DNA of 64,000 nt from DASYLJ01 sp964432595 (GTDB lineage Bacteria > Desulfobacterota > Binatia > DP-6), in the NCBI GenBank assembly GCA_964432595.1, contig CAYSOF010000004.1, positions 186,001 to 250,000 on the forward strand, written 5' to 3'. Positions 57,144-64,000 of the stretch are shown in pieces. Under the pieces are notes generated by a model, which worked only from the letters and a program-made list of their open reading frames with translations, was not told the DNA's origin and searched no databases. Position 1 is the first letter of the stretch. The number at the start of each line of letters is the position of its first letter. The position numbers and the translations under genes were made by a program.

Positions 57144-58051
57144 CCGAGCGGCTCCAGAAGATCCTGAGCGGGTTCGGGGTCACGTCGCGCCGTCACGCCG
57201 AGGCGTTGATCCTCGCCGGCCGCGTGACCGTCAATGGTCGCACCGTGACCGAGCTCGGCACGCGCGCCGACGCGCAGCGCGACGAGATCACCGTCGACGG
57301 GGAGCGCCTCGTCCGCAAGGGCCGGTTCCGGCGGACGGTGATGCTGCACAAGCCGCGCGGCGTGGTGACGACGCTCTCCGACCCCGAGGGCCGTCCCACC
57401 ATCCGCGACATCCTCGGCGACCTCGACGAGCGGCTCTATCCCGTCGGCCGCCTCGACCTGCAGACGACGGGGCTGCTGCTGCTGACGAACGACGGCGCGC
57501 TGGCGCAGGGCCTGATGCACCCGCGGCGGCAGGTCGAGCGCGTCTACCACGCGAAGGTCGACGGCACGCCCGACGGCCGCGCGCTCGCGCGCCTGCGGCG
57601 CGGCGTCCGTCTGGAAGACGGCCTGGTCACGCCGACCAGAATCCGCGTGGTGAAGTCGCTGCCGACCAAGACGTGGATCGAGGTGGGCGTGCACGAGGGC
57701 CGCAAGCACGTCGTGCGGCGCCTCTTCGAGTCGATCGGCCACAAGGTCGACAAGCTGGAACGCATCCGCCTGGGGCCGCTGTCGCTCGACCGGCTCCCGC
57801 TCGGTGCGTGGCGCGACCTGACACGCACCGAGGTGGACGCGCTGCGCGCCGTCGCCGGGCTCAAGCCGCTGGGGCCGCCCCGCGGCGCCGCAGCCGCGGC
57901 ACGGGGACGCCCAGCAGCCGACACGACGCCCAGAACACCGCGGCCGACGCGGGGAGCACCAGCCCCACGCGGAGCGCGTGGCGGGCGAGGGGCGCCTGCG
58001 GCATCCACGGTGCCGCCACGACGTCCGCGGCCGAAGCGACCGCGACCATGA
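57140..58051 (+). CDS. rluB: Pseudouridine synthase RluB/RsuA family with CTG start and antisense-overlapping tail
   Basis: It isomerises a uridine in rRNA. The conserved product LTERLQKILSGFGVTSRRHAEAL begins at CTG 57140, which overlaps the scpB TGA as CTGA; no ATG, GTG or TTG in frame keeps the S4 domain whole. The S4 domain spans residues 1-60 and the catalytic Asp is in PVGRLDLQTTGLLLLTNDG. The last fold element ends near residue 245. The remaining 57 or so residues, Arg/Pro/Ala/Gly-rich, are encoded entirely opposite the end of murJ. RluB tails of this kind exist, but this one may be a by-product. Confidence 0.9.
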   Translation: MTERLQKILSGFGVTSRRHAEALILAGRVTVNGRTVTELGTRADAQRDEITVDGERLVRKGRFRRTVMLHKPRGVVTTLSDPEGRPTIRDILGDLDERLYPVGRLDLQTTGLLLLTNDGALAQGLMHPRRQVERVYHAKVDGTPDGRALARLRRGVRLEDGLVTPTRIRVVKSLPTKTWIEVGVHEGRKHVVRRLFESIGHKVDKLERIRLGPLSLDRLPLGAWRDLTRTEVDALRAVAGLKPLGPPRGAAAAARGRPAADTTPRTPRPTRGAPAPRGARGGRGAPAASTVPPRRPRPKRPRP

Positions 58052-59513
58052 TCGCGGTGGCGAGGCCGATGCGCGCGAGCGCCGTGCCGAGCCCGTCGCC
58101 GAGCGGCCCGAGTCGGCGCCGCAGTACCACCAGGAGCACCGCGAAGTTCGCCAGCGCGACGGTGGACGTCGACAGCGCGAGTCCGACGTGTCCGAACCCG
58201 AGGCCGCGCACGAACAGCCAGTTGAGTCCGACGTTGGTCGCGATCGAGAGCAGGCTCACGCGCATCGGCGTGCGCGCGTCGTCGAGGGCGTAGAACGCCG
58301 GCGCCAGCACCTTGATGCCGGCGTAGCCCGCGAGACCGACCGCGTACCCGGCGAGCGCGTGCGCGGACGCCGTCGTGTCGGCCGCCGTGAAGCGTCCGTG
58401 CTCGTAGATGAGCCCGATGATCGGCACGCCGAACACGGCGAGCCCCGCGGCCGCCGGGAGGCAGAGGAGGGCGACCATCTCGAGGGCGTGGCGCAGCGAG
58501 GTGCGCATCGCCGTCTGGTCGCCGCGTGCCGCGTGACGCGACACTTCCGGAAGCGTCACCGTCCCGATCGCGACACCGAAGAGGCCGATGGGGAGCTGCA
58601 TGAAGCGGAAGGCGACGTTCAGCCACGAGACGGCGCCGTCGCCGAGGTACGACGCGAAGTTGTTGTTGACGAAGACGTTGACCTGCACGGCGGCCGCCCC
58701 GATGGTCGCCGGCCCCATGAGCCGAAGGACCTGGCGCAGCGCGGGATCACGCATGTCGAGCACCGGACGCCAGCGAAAGCCGACGGACCACAACGACGGG
58801 ACCTGCACGGCGAGCTGGAGCACGCCGCCGATCAGCGTCCCGATGGCCATGCCGGTGATCGCGCGGGTGGCGAGATCGGGATCGCTGCTGGGCGCGCCGC
58901 GCCCGAGCAGATCGGCGACGACGGCCTCGAGATAGCCGGGCGCCATCCACCAGGCGAGCGCCAGGCCGCCGACGACGGAGCCCAGGTTGAAGAACGTCGA
59001 CGCGGCGGCGGGGATGCCGAAGTGGTTCTTCGTGTTGAGGATGCCCATCGCCACCGCCGCCAGCGCGATCAGCAGCAGGAATGGGAACATGATCCGGGTG
59101 AGATGGATCGTCAGCTCGATCTTGCCCGGCACCTCCTCGAATCCGGGCGCGATGGCGCGCGTCAGCGCGGGCGCGAGCCAGATGCCCAGCAGACAGAGCG
59201 CGCCGACGACGATCGCCAGCGCGTTGATCACCATACTGGCGAGGCGCCAGGCGGCCTGCTCGCCCTCCTTCTCGAGCTGCTGCGAGAAGGTGGTGACGAA
59301 GGCAGCGGAGAGCGCGCCCTCGGCGAAGAGGTCGCGCAGCAGGTTCGGGATGCGGAACGCCGTCACGTAGGCGTCGAGCACGCGGCCGGCGCCGAACGAG
59401 ACGGCGAACACCTGCTCGCGGACGAGCCCGAGGATGCGGCTCGAGAAGACGGCGAGGCTCACCACGCCGGCGCGTCGCGCCAGCTGTCGCCGCCCTCCCG
59501 CCTCCGCTGCCAT
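57861..59513 (-). CDS. murJ: Lipid II flippase MurJ
   Basis: MurJ flips lipid II across the inner membrane for peptidoglycan synthesis. The 550 residues have about fourteen helices, the N-terminal SRILGLVREQVFA, DAYVTAFRIPNLLRDLFAEGALSAAFV, and later HGRFTAADT and the APAFYALDDARTP segment. All lie within the MOP-fold family pattern. The last 63 codons overlap rluB on the opposite strand. A promoter pair ends nine bases before ATG 59513; no ribosome site is apparent beyond a G-run. Confidence 0.95.
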   Translation of the reverse strand: MAAEAGGRRQLARRAGVVSLAVFSSRILGLVREQVFAVSFGAGRVLDAYVTAFRIPNLLRDLFAEGALSAAFVTTFSQQLEKEGEQAAWRLASMVINALAIVVGALCLLGIWLAPALTRAIAPGFEEVPGKIELTIHLTRIMFPFLLLIALAAVAMGILNTKNHFGIPAAASTFFNLGSVVGGLALAWWMAPGYLEAVVADLLGRGAPSSDPDLATRAITGMAIGTLIGGVLQLAVQVPSLWSVGFRWRPVLDMRDPALRQVLRLMGPATIGAAAVQVNVFVNNNFASYLGDGAVSWLNVAFRFMQLPIGLFGVAIGTVTLPEVSRHAARGDQTAMRTSLRHALEMVALLCLPAAAGLAVFGVPIIGLIYEHGRFTAADTTASAHALAGYAVGLAGYAGIKVLAPAFYALDDARTPMRVSLLSIATNVGLNWLFVRGLGFGHVGLALSTSTVALANFAVLLVVLRRRLGPLGDGLGTALARIGLATAIMVAVASAADVVAAPWMPQAPLARHALRVGLVLPASAAVFWASCRLLGVPVPRLRRRGAAPAA

Positions 59514-59522
59514 CCCCCGCGC

Positions 59523-59551
59523 GGACTACGCGAAGGGTGGCACCGGCGCAA
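59523..59551 (-). promoter_or_regulatory. Promoter of murJ
   Basis: Leftward TTGCGC (59551-59546), 17 bases, TAGTCC (59528-59523), nine bases, then ATG 59513. It lies in the 49-base gap after lnt. Confidence 0.42.
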
Positions 59552-59562
59552 GGCGCGGCCGC

Positions 59563-61092
59563 CTACGGGCGAACGGCCGTGGGCACCGGCGCGGACGCCG
59601 GCTCGGGCAGGAGCGCGCGCACGAGGACCGTGATCACCAGCGCCATGCAGGCGAAGGCGAACACGTCACCGTGCGCCACGTAGGGCGTGATCGTCGCGAG
59701 ACCGCCGACGCTCGCCGTGACCACCCCCACCGTCCCGGGAGCCTGCGAGCCGAGGACCCGGCCGTTCGGGTCGATGATGCCGGAGACGCCGGTCGTCGCG
59801 GCCCGCACGAGGAAGCGATGCGCCTCGACCGCGCGAAACACCGACATCGCGAAGTGCTGCCGGCTCGCGACACCGAAGCCGCCGTCGAGCCAGCCGTCGT
59901 TCGCGATGTTCACGAGCAGCTGCGCGCCATGCGTGACGGCGCCGTGGACGACGTCGGGGTAGAGGATCTCGTGGCAGATGCTGACGCCGAGCGGGACGAA
60001 GCCCTGCAGGACGCCGGGCGCGCGTCCCGCCGTGAACGCGCGCGGGCTCTCGCTGGCCTCGGCGGCGACGGGGCCCTCGAGGGGCGGCGTCTCGGCGAAG
60101 AGGACCAACCGCTGCTTGTCGTATGCGCCCCCGTCGCCGCCGCCCGGCCGGATCAGCCGCGCGCTGTTGAACGTGTGGCCGTCCTCGTAGCGCGGGCCGC
60201 CGAGGAGGAGGTCGGCCCGGTGCCGCGTGGTCACTCTGCCGAGCTCCCGGCCGAGGAACGGCTCCGCTTCGAGGTACAAGGTGAGCGCGTTCTCGGGCCA
60301 CACGATCAACGCGGGCTGGCCGCTCACGCCGTCGTTGGTGAGCCGGACGTTGGTGATGAGCTGATGCTCGGCATAGCCACGCGTCCACTCGAACGCCGGC
60401 GGGACGTTGCTCTGCACCACCGCGACGTCGCGCACCGTCGCGGGCGTCTCGCCACCGGCGCGCAGAACGCCGGCGCCACCGAGCCATACGACGGCGACGA
60501 GTGCCGCGGGCGCCGCCAGCGGCCGCACGATGCTGCCCCCCGCCCGCCAGCCGCGGACCGCCTCGGCGATGGCGACGTTGCCGAGTGCCAGCAGGAACGA
60601 CACGCCGTACACGCCGGTCAGGGCCGCGACCTGGATCAGCGCCGTGTGCTCGTACTGCGAGTACCCGAGCAGCGCCCACGGCTGCGCCACGAGCCGGCCG
60701 CGCACGAGCTCGACCGTCACCCACAGCGCGGCGACGGCCAGGTGTCCGAGCGCGCCCGGCGTGCTGCGCAGGAGCACGGCAGCGCCCGCGGCGAAGATGC
60801 CGACCGTCGAGGAGACCGCAACCACGTACGCGGCCGACATCGCGAGGCCGCCGCGCAGCAGCCCCTCGCCGAAGTACGCCGCGACCGCTTGCGCGAGCCA
60901 CCACGTGATGGCCCAGCCCATGACGAAGCCGTAGACCGCGCCGTAGCCGAACGCGTGCATCGCGCGCCGCCCGCGGACGACGAGCAGCAACGGGACGAGG
61001 GTGACCCACGCCAGCGGGGCGAGGTCGAACGGCGGGAGCGCCAGGGCATAGAGCCCGGCGCTCGCGGCGACGGCCAGGAGGCGGAGAAGCAT
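59563..61092 (-). CDS. lnt: Apolipoprotein N-acyltransferase
   Basis: Lnt adds the third acyl chain to outer-membrane lipoproteins in the inner membrane, a Gram-negative trait. The 509 residues comprise about six N-terminal helices and a nitrilase-like domain. The triad is complete: Glu in WPENAL, Lys in YDKQRLVLFAE, Cys in GVSICHEILYP. The VNIANDGWLD and AHRFLVRAATTGVSGIIDP segments follow. ATG 61092 lies five bases after a secreted protein gene, in one unit with it. Confidence 0.93.
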   Translation of the reverse strand: MLLRLLAVAASAGLYALALPPFDLAPLAWVTLVPLLLVVRGRRAMHAFGYGAVYGFVMGWAITWWLAQAVAAYFGEGLLRGGLAMSAAYVVAVSSTVGIFAAGAAVLLRSTPGALGHLAVAALWVTVELVRGRLVAQPWALLGYSQYEHTALIQVAALTGVYGVSFLLALGNVAIAEAVRGWRAGGSIVRPLAAPAALVAVVWLGGAGVLRAGGETPATVRDVAVVQSNVPPAFEWTRGYAEHQLITNVRLTNDGVSGQPALIVWPENALTLYLEAEPFLGRELGRVTTRHRADLLLGGPRYEDGHTFNSARLIRPGGGDGGAYDKQRLVLFAETPPLEGPVAAEASESPRAFTAGRAPGVLQGFVPLGVSICHEILYPDVVHGAVTHGAQLLVNIANDGWLDGGFGVASRQHFAMSVFRAVEAHRFLVRAATTGVSGIIDPNGRVLGSQAPGTVGVVTASVGGLATITPYVAHGDVFAFACMALVITVLVRALLPEPASAPVPTAVRP

Positions 61093-61097
61093 GCGGC

Positions 61098-61997
61098 TCA
61101 GTGCTCTTCCGGCTCGGACATGACGACGAGCTGGAACGGCTGCGTGGCGCCCGGCGCCAGCACGGCACCGTTCTCGAGCGAGCCGCGGATCGCGACCACG
61201 ATCGTGTCGTGGTTCACGTGGCGCGTCCCGCTGGCGTGCCAGTCGGGATCGTCGTCGACGTCGAACGCCTCCTCCAGGCGGTGCTGCCGCTTGTAGGTGC
61301 GGAACTCGTGACGCCAGTAGGCGAGCGTGTTGCTGAAGCTCTGATCGCCCGCGTAGATGTCGAACAGGTTCGGCACCGACGGGTCGAGCAGCTGCATCAG
61401 GTAGCCCTGATCGTTGTACATGGCGACGTTCGCCGCCTGGAACGCGAGCGGTAGATCGACGGCCGTTCCCCAGAACCGCGTGCCGTCGTTCACCTGGCTG
61501 ACGTCGACCGGCACGTAGACGGTGCCGTCGCGGCCGACGCCCGCGCGGTAGCTGCGCCGGTTCGTGGTCGCTCGGAAGTCGTGCAGGGTGATCGGCTCGG
61601 CGGCGACGGTGAAGGCCGCGTCCGCGACCTGGAAGACCTGCGCGCCGGTGTCGTCGCGGTACACGGTGACGCGCGCCGGACCGAGCGGCAGCGCCGGCAC
61701 TTCGACCCGCAGCTGCATGCGCAGCTGGCCGTCGGCGACGTCGCGCTTGCGCTTCGCACGCCCGCGGCTCCAGTCGACGGCGCCGGTGGCGGTGCTCTCG
61801 AAGCGCACGGCATAGCGACGGTTCTCGACGAGCGCGTCGTTGAACAGCACGACCGGCAGCTCCGCCCACCCGACGAACGGTCGGATCGCGGCCCGCGGCG
61901 GTGGCGGCTTGTCGCAGCCGCAGCCGGCGCGCGCGGGCGTCGGCATGGTGGCCGCGGACAGCGCCAGCATGAGCCCCATGACGATCGTGGATCGCAT
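61098..61997 (-). CDS. Secreted hypothetical protein
   Basis: A 299-residue exported protein that I do not recognise. A signal peptide (IVMGLMLALSAATMPTPARA) is followed by GCGCDKPPPP, a short Cys/Pro patch. The rest is beta-rich, with RVTVYRDDTGAQVFQV and GTVYVPVDVSQVNDGTRFWG strands and a C-terminal QPFQLVVMSEPEEH. ATG 61997 is chosen over GTG 62000 because AGGAG lies five bases before it. It sits between a histidine kinase and lnt on the same strand, suggesting an envelope role. Confidence 0.7.
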   Translation of the reverse strand: MRSTIVMGLMLALSAATMPTPARAGCGCDKPPPPRAAIRPFVGWAELPVVLFNDALVENRRYAVRFESTATGAVDWSRGRAKRKRDVADGQLRMQLRVEVPALPLGPARVTVYRDDTGAQVFQVADAAFTVAAEPITLHDFRATTNRRSYRAGVGRDGTVYVPVDVSQVNDGTRFWGTAVDLPLAFQAANVAMYNDQGYLMQLLDPSVPNLFDIYAGDQSFSNTLAYWRHEFRTYKRQHRLEEAFDVDDDPDWHASGTRHVNHDTIVVAIRGSLENGAVLAPGATQPFQLVVMSEPEEH

Positions 61998-62025
61998 CAC
62001 TGCTCCTTTCGGCAGGCCCGTTCCG

Positions 62026-64000
62026 TCAGGCCGCCCGGCGGGCCGGCGGCCCGCCGGATCCTTCGGCCGCCCGTCGCGCGGGGAGCCGCATCGTGAACGT
62101 CGTCGTGCCCGCGGCGGCGGCGGTGCATGCGAGCGTCCCGCCGAACTCGCCCGTCACGATCTCGCGGGCGATCGGCAGGCCGAGCCCCGTGCCCTTGCCG
62201 GCGGGCTTCGTCGTGAAGAACTCGTCGAAGATCTTCGGCAGCGCCTCGGTCGCCACGCCGCGCCCGCCGTCCATGACGGTGACGACGACGTCGCCACCCT
62301 GCGCGCGGACGTCGACCCGCACCCGACGCCGCTCCGGCGGGAGGCCCTCGCACGCGTCGATCGCGTTGCTCAGCAGATTGGCGAGCACCTGGCCGAGACG
62401 CTGCCGGTCGCCGTGCAGCTCGGGCAGCGTGGCGTCGACGTCGATGGCGAGCTGCACGCCGGCGAGACGCAGGCGGTGCAGCAGCAGCGGCTGCAGCTCG
62501 TGCTCGAGGAGGCCGCCCAGGTCGATGACCGCGTGCTCGCCGGCCGTCGCACGCCCGTAGCCCTTGACGCTGCGGATGTAGGCGACCGCCTTGCGCGTCC
62601 ACTCCTCGACCTGCGCGATGGTGCGGGCGAGGTCGGCCAGGTACGCGCGCCGGTCGTCGGTCGGTGTGCTCGGATCGGCGACCGCCGCGTCGCAATCGAG
62701 GGCCAGCTCGCGCGCGATCATGAGCCCGTTCATCGCGGCGCCGAGCGGCGTGTTCATCTCGTGCGCGATGCCGGCGGCCAGGCGACCGAACGCCGCCATC
62801 TTCTCCGCCGACACCAGCTGCTCCTGGCTCGCCTGCAGCGTGGCATAGGCCGCCTCGAGCTGCGCGAGGGAACCCGCGAGGCGCTCGTTGGTCGCCGCCA
62901 CCTCGTGGGTGCGGGCGGCGACGCGGCGCTCGAGATCGCGGTTCAGGAGTCGGAGGTCGTCGAACGTGCGCGCGTTCTGGATCGAGAGCGCGGCCTGATT
63001 CGCGAACGCCCGCAGAAACGCGAGGTCGCCGACGGAGCAGGGCGTCCCGGCCTCCTTGCGGCCGCACGCCAGCAGCCCGATCAGCACTCCCTGACAGGCG
63101 AGCGGCACGACGACCGCGGCGTCGAGCACGTCGACGTCGAACTGCGCGACGCCCTCGACGGTCTGCCGTAGCACGGGATGACCGGTGATGGTGAGGAGCC
63201 GCGCGAGCGGGGCGTCGAGGTCCAGGTAGACGGGCGGATCGGATTCGTCGCCGAGGCGTGCGCACTCGACGAAGCCCTCCGGCGTCCGCAGGAGGAGCCG
63301 GACGTGCTCCAGACGGAGCAGGGTCATCGGCGTACGCACCGTCGCGCGCGTGATCTCGCCGAGGTCGAGCGTGGAGCCGAGCTCGGTGCTCGCCGCCGCG
63401 AGCGCCTCCTGGGCGTCGTACGGATGCTGGCCGCACAGGCGGTCGACGAGGCGTTGCAGGCGATCGCGCGCCGAGGTCAGCGTGACGATCGAGAGCAGCG
63501 TGAACGCGACCGTGAAGTGGGGCGTGCCGATCGTCGTCAGCTGGAACACCTGGGTGCCGAGGACGACGACGGCCAGGTAGACGACGCTGACCAGGCCGCT
63601 CAGCGTGGCGTAGTAGAAGCCGCGACGCAGGAAGGCGTCGATGTCGAAGAGATCGCGCTTCAGCACCGCGTAGGCGACCGCCAGCGGAAAGAGGAAGCCG
63701 GTGAAGGCGATGGCGTTCACCGGCGCGCGGCCGCTCTCGAAGACGGAGGCGGCGAGCACCAGGGCCGGCAGGACGAACGCCGCCATCCCGCCGACGGCCA
63801 CGCAGCGCACGCGGTGGCGCACGAGCGGCGACGTCGAGCGGCGGAACCCGACCACCACCGCGCCGAGGAGACCGACGATGGCCGCGAACGCCGTCGCGAC
63901 GGCGATGGCGTGGACGAGCGCGTAGCCGGCGGGATGGTCGAGCTGCGCCAGGTACGTCGCGGCGAGCACCGCGCAGGGCACGTATGCGACGGCGGCGGCG
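62026..64000 (-). CDS. Membrane sensor histidine kinase with GAF domain, 5' truncated
   Basis: Two-component sensor kinase; the start lies beyond base 64000. Reading from the right edge there are about six to seven membrane helices (for example YALVHAIAVATAFAAIVGLL), then a GAF-like domain near visible residues 205-350 (GSTLDLGEITRATV, VVPLACQGVLIGLLACG). A coiled coil follows, then HisKA with the phospho-His in GIAHEMNTPLG and the ATPase domain (NLLSNAIDA, DGGRGV, GKGTGLGL). All catalytic boxes are present. No response regulator is seen in the window. Confidence 0.88.
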   Translation of the reverse strand, partial: AAAVAYVPCAVLAATYLAQLDHPAGYALVHAIAVATAFAAIVGLLGAVVVGFRRSTSPLVRHRVRCVAVGGMAAFVLPALVLAASVFESGRAPVNAIAFTGFLFPLAVAYAVLKRDLFDIDAFLRRGFYYATLSGLVSVVYLAVVVLGTQVFQLTTIGTPHFTVAFTLLSIVTLTSARDRLQRLVDRLCGQHPYDAQEALAAASTELGSTLDLGEITRATVRTPMTLLRLEHVRLLLRTPEGFVECARLGDESDPPVYLDLDAPLARLLTITGHPVLRQTVEGVAQFDVDVLDAAVVVPLACQGVLIGLLACGRKEAGTPCSVGDLAFLRAFANQAALSIQNARTFDDLRLLNRDLERRVAARTHEVAATNERLAGSLAQLEAAYATLQASQEQLVSAEKMAAFGRLAAGIAHEMNTPLGAAMNGLMIARELALDCDAAVADPSTPTDDRRAYLADLARTIAQVEEWTRKAVAYIRSVKGYGRATAGEHAVIDLGGLLEHELQPLLLHRLRLAGVQLAIDVDATLPELHGDRQRLGQVLANLLSNAIDACEGLPPERRRVRVDVRAQGGDVVVTVMDGGRGVATEALPKIFDEFFTTKPAGKGTGLGLPIAREIVTGEFGGTLACTAAAAGTTTFTMRLPARRAAEGSGGPPARRAA

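Overview
Organism: a very G+C-rich (roughly 70% by eye) Gram-negative bacterium. The outer-membrane lipoprotein enzyme Lnt, SecDF-YajC, MurJ and a GlyGly-ending MoaA are all present. Myxo-type Cys-rich repeats, a type 4 uracil-DNA glycosylase, the secDF-recJ order and paired class III CoA-transferases point to the former Deltaproteobacteria or Candidatus Binatota; this placement is inference. A run of exactly 100 N at 11263-11362 shows that this is a draft scaffold, probably metagenomic. Both window ends cut genes (purC at the left, a histidine kinase at the right). Layout: 1-5177 holds purC-purS-purQ-purL-purF, a near-complete IMP-branch purine operon, meeting nadB stop-to-stop. 6889-8335 holds a lytic transglycosylase, pgsA and tRNA-Gly with its own promoter and terminator. 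8348-13791 is an accessory stretch: a small unknown protein, a decayed cupin, an orphan RskA-type anti-sigma factor, a large secreted Cys/Thr-rich repeat protein broken by the N run, and a Tat-exported lipid-anchored hydrolase. 13788-19331 is a tandem-duplicated UvrA. 19403-23578 is an alpha-glucan cluster (GlgC-like protein lacking the nucleotide motif, unknown membrane-anchored protein, GH57 branching enzyme, DUF4912 protein), followed by a PTS EIIA-like protein and a divergent pfkA. 25229-26527 is a cation exchanger. 26531-31976 reads leftward: polyprenyl synthase, moaA, two unknown proteins and two CoA-transferases. 32071-36665 has an Mrp ATPase, ferredoxin, inositol-phosphate synthase, a CDP-alcohol phosphatidyltransferase, a tiny membrane protein and an LPG-synthase-like membrane protein, suggesting inositol lipids. 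36662-43711 contains coaBC, a zinc phospholipase C-like protein, uracil-DNA glycosylase, the NfeD/slipin pair and queuosine genes queA-tgt. 43713-47836 is yajC-secD-secF followed by a RecJ homologue that has lost its catalytic motifs. 47912-57143 includes a small HTH protein, a methyltransferase, hisS-aspS, ald, an M50 protease, trpS and scpA-scpB. 57140-64000 has rluB, antisense-overlapping murJ, lnt, a secreted unknown and the kinase. How the genes act together: most are housekeeping and are packed into operons with 4-nt ATGA, GTGA and even CTGA overlaps. First genes of transcription units very often have a -10-like box 6-12 nt before the start codon, and most also have a TTG-type -35 box 17-18 nt further up. 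Transcription would then begin at or within a few bases of the start codon (leaderless mRNA). This recurs at about 15 genes and is the strongest window-wide signal. The most unusual individual genes are the catalytically degenerate RecJ, the non-catalytic GlgC-like protein in the glucan cluster, and rluB with its CTG start and antisense tail.
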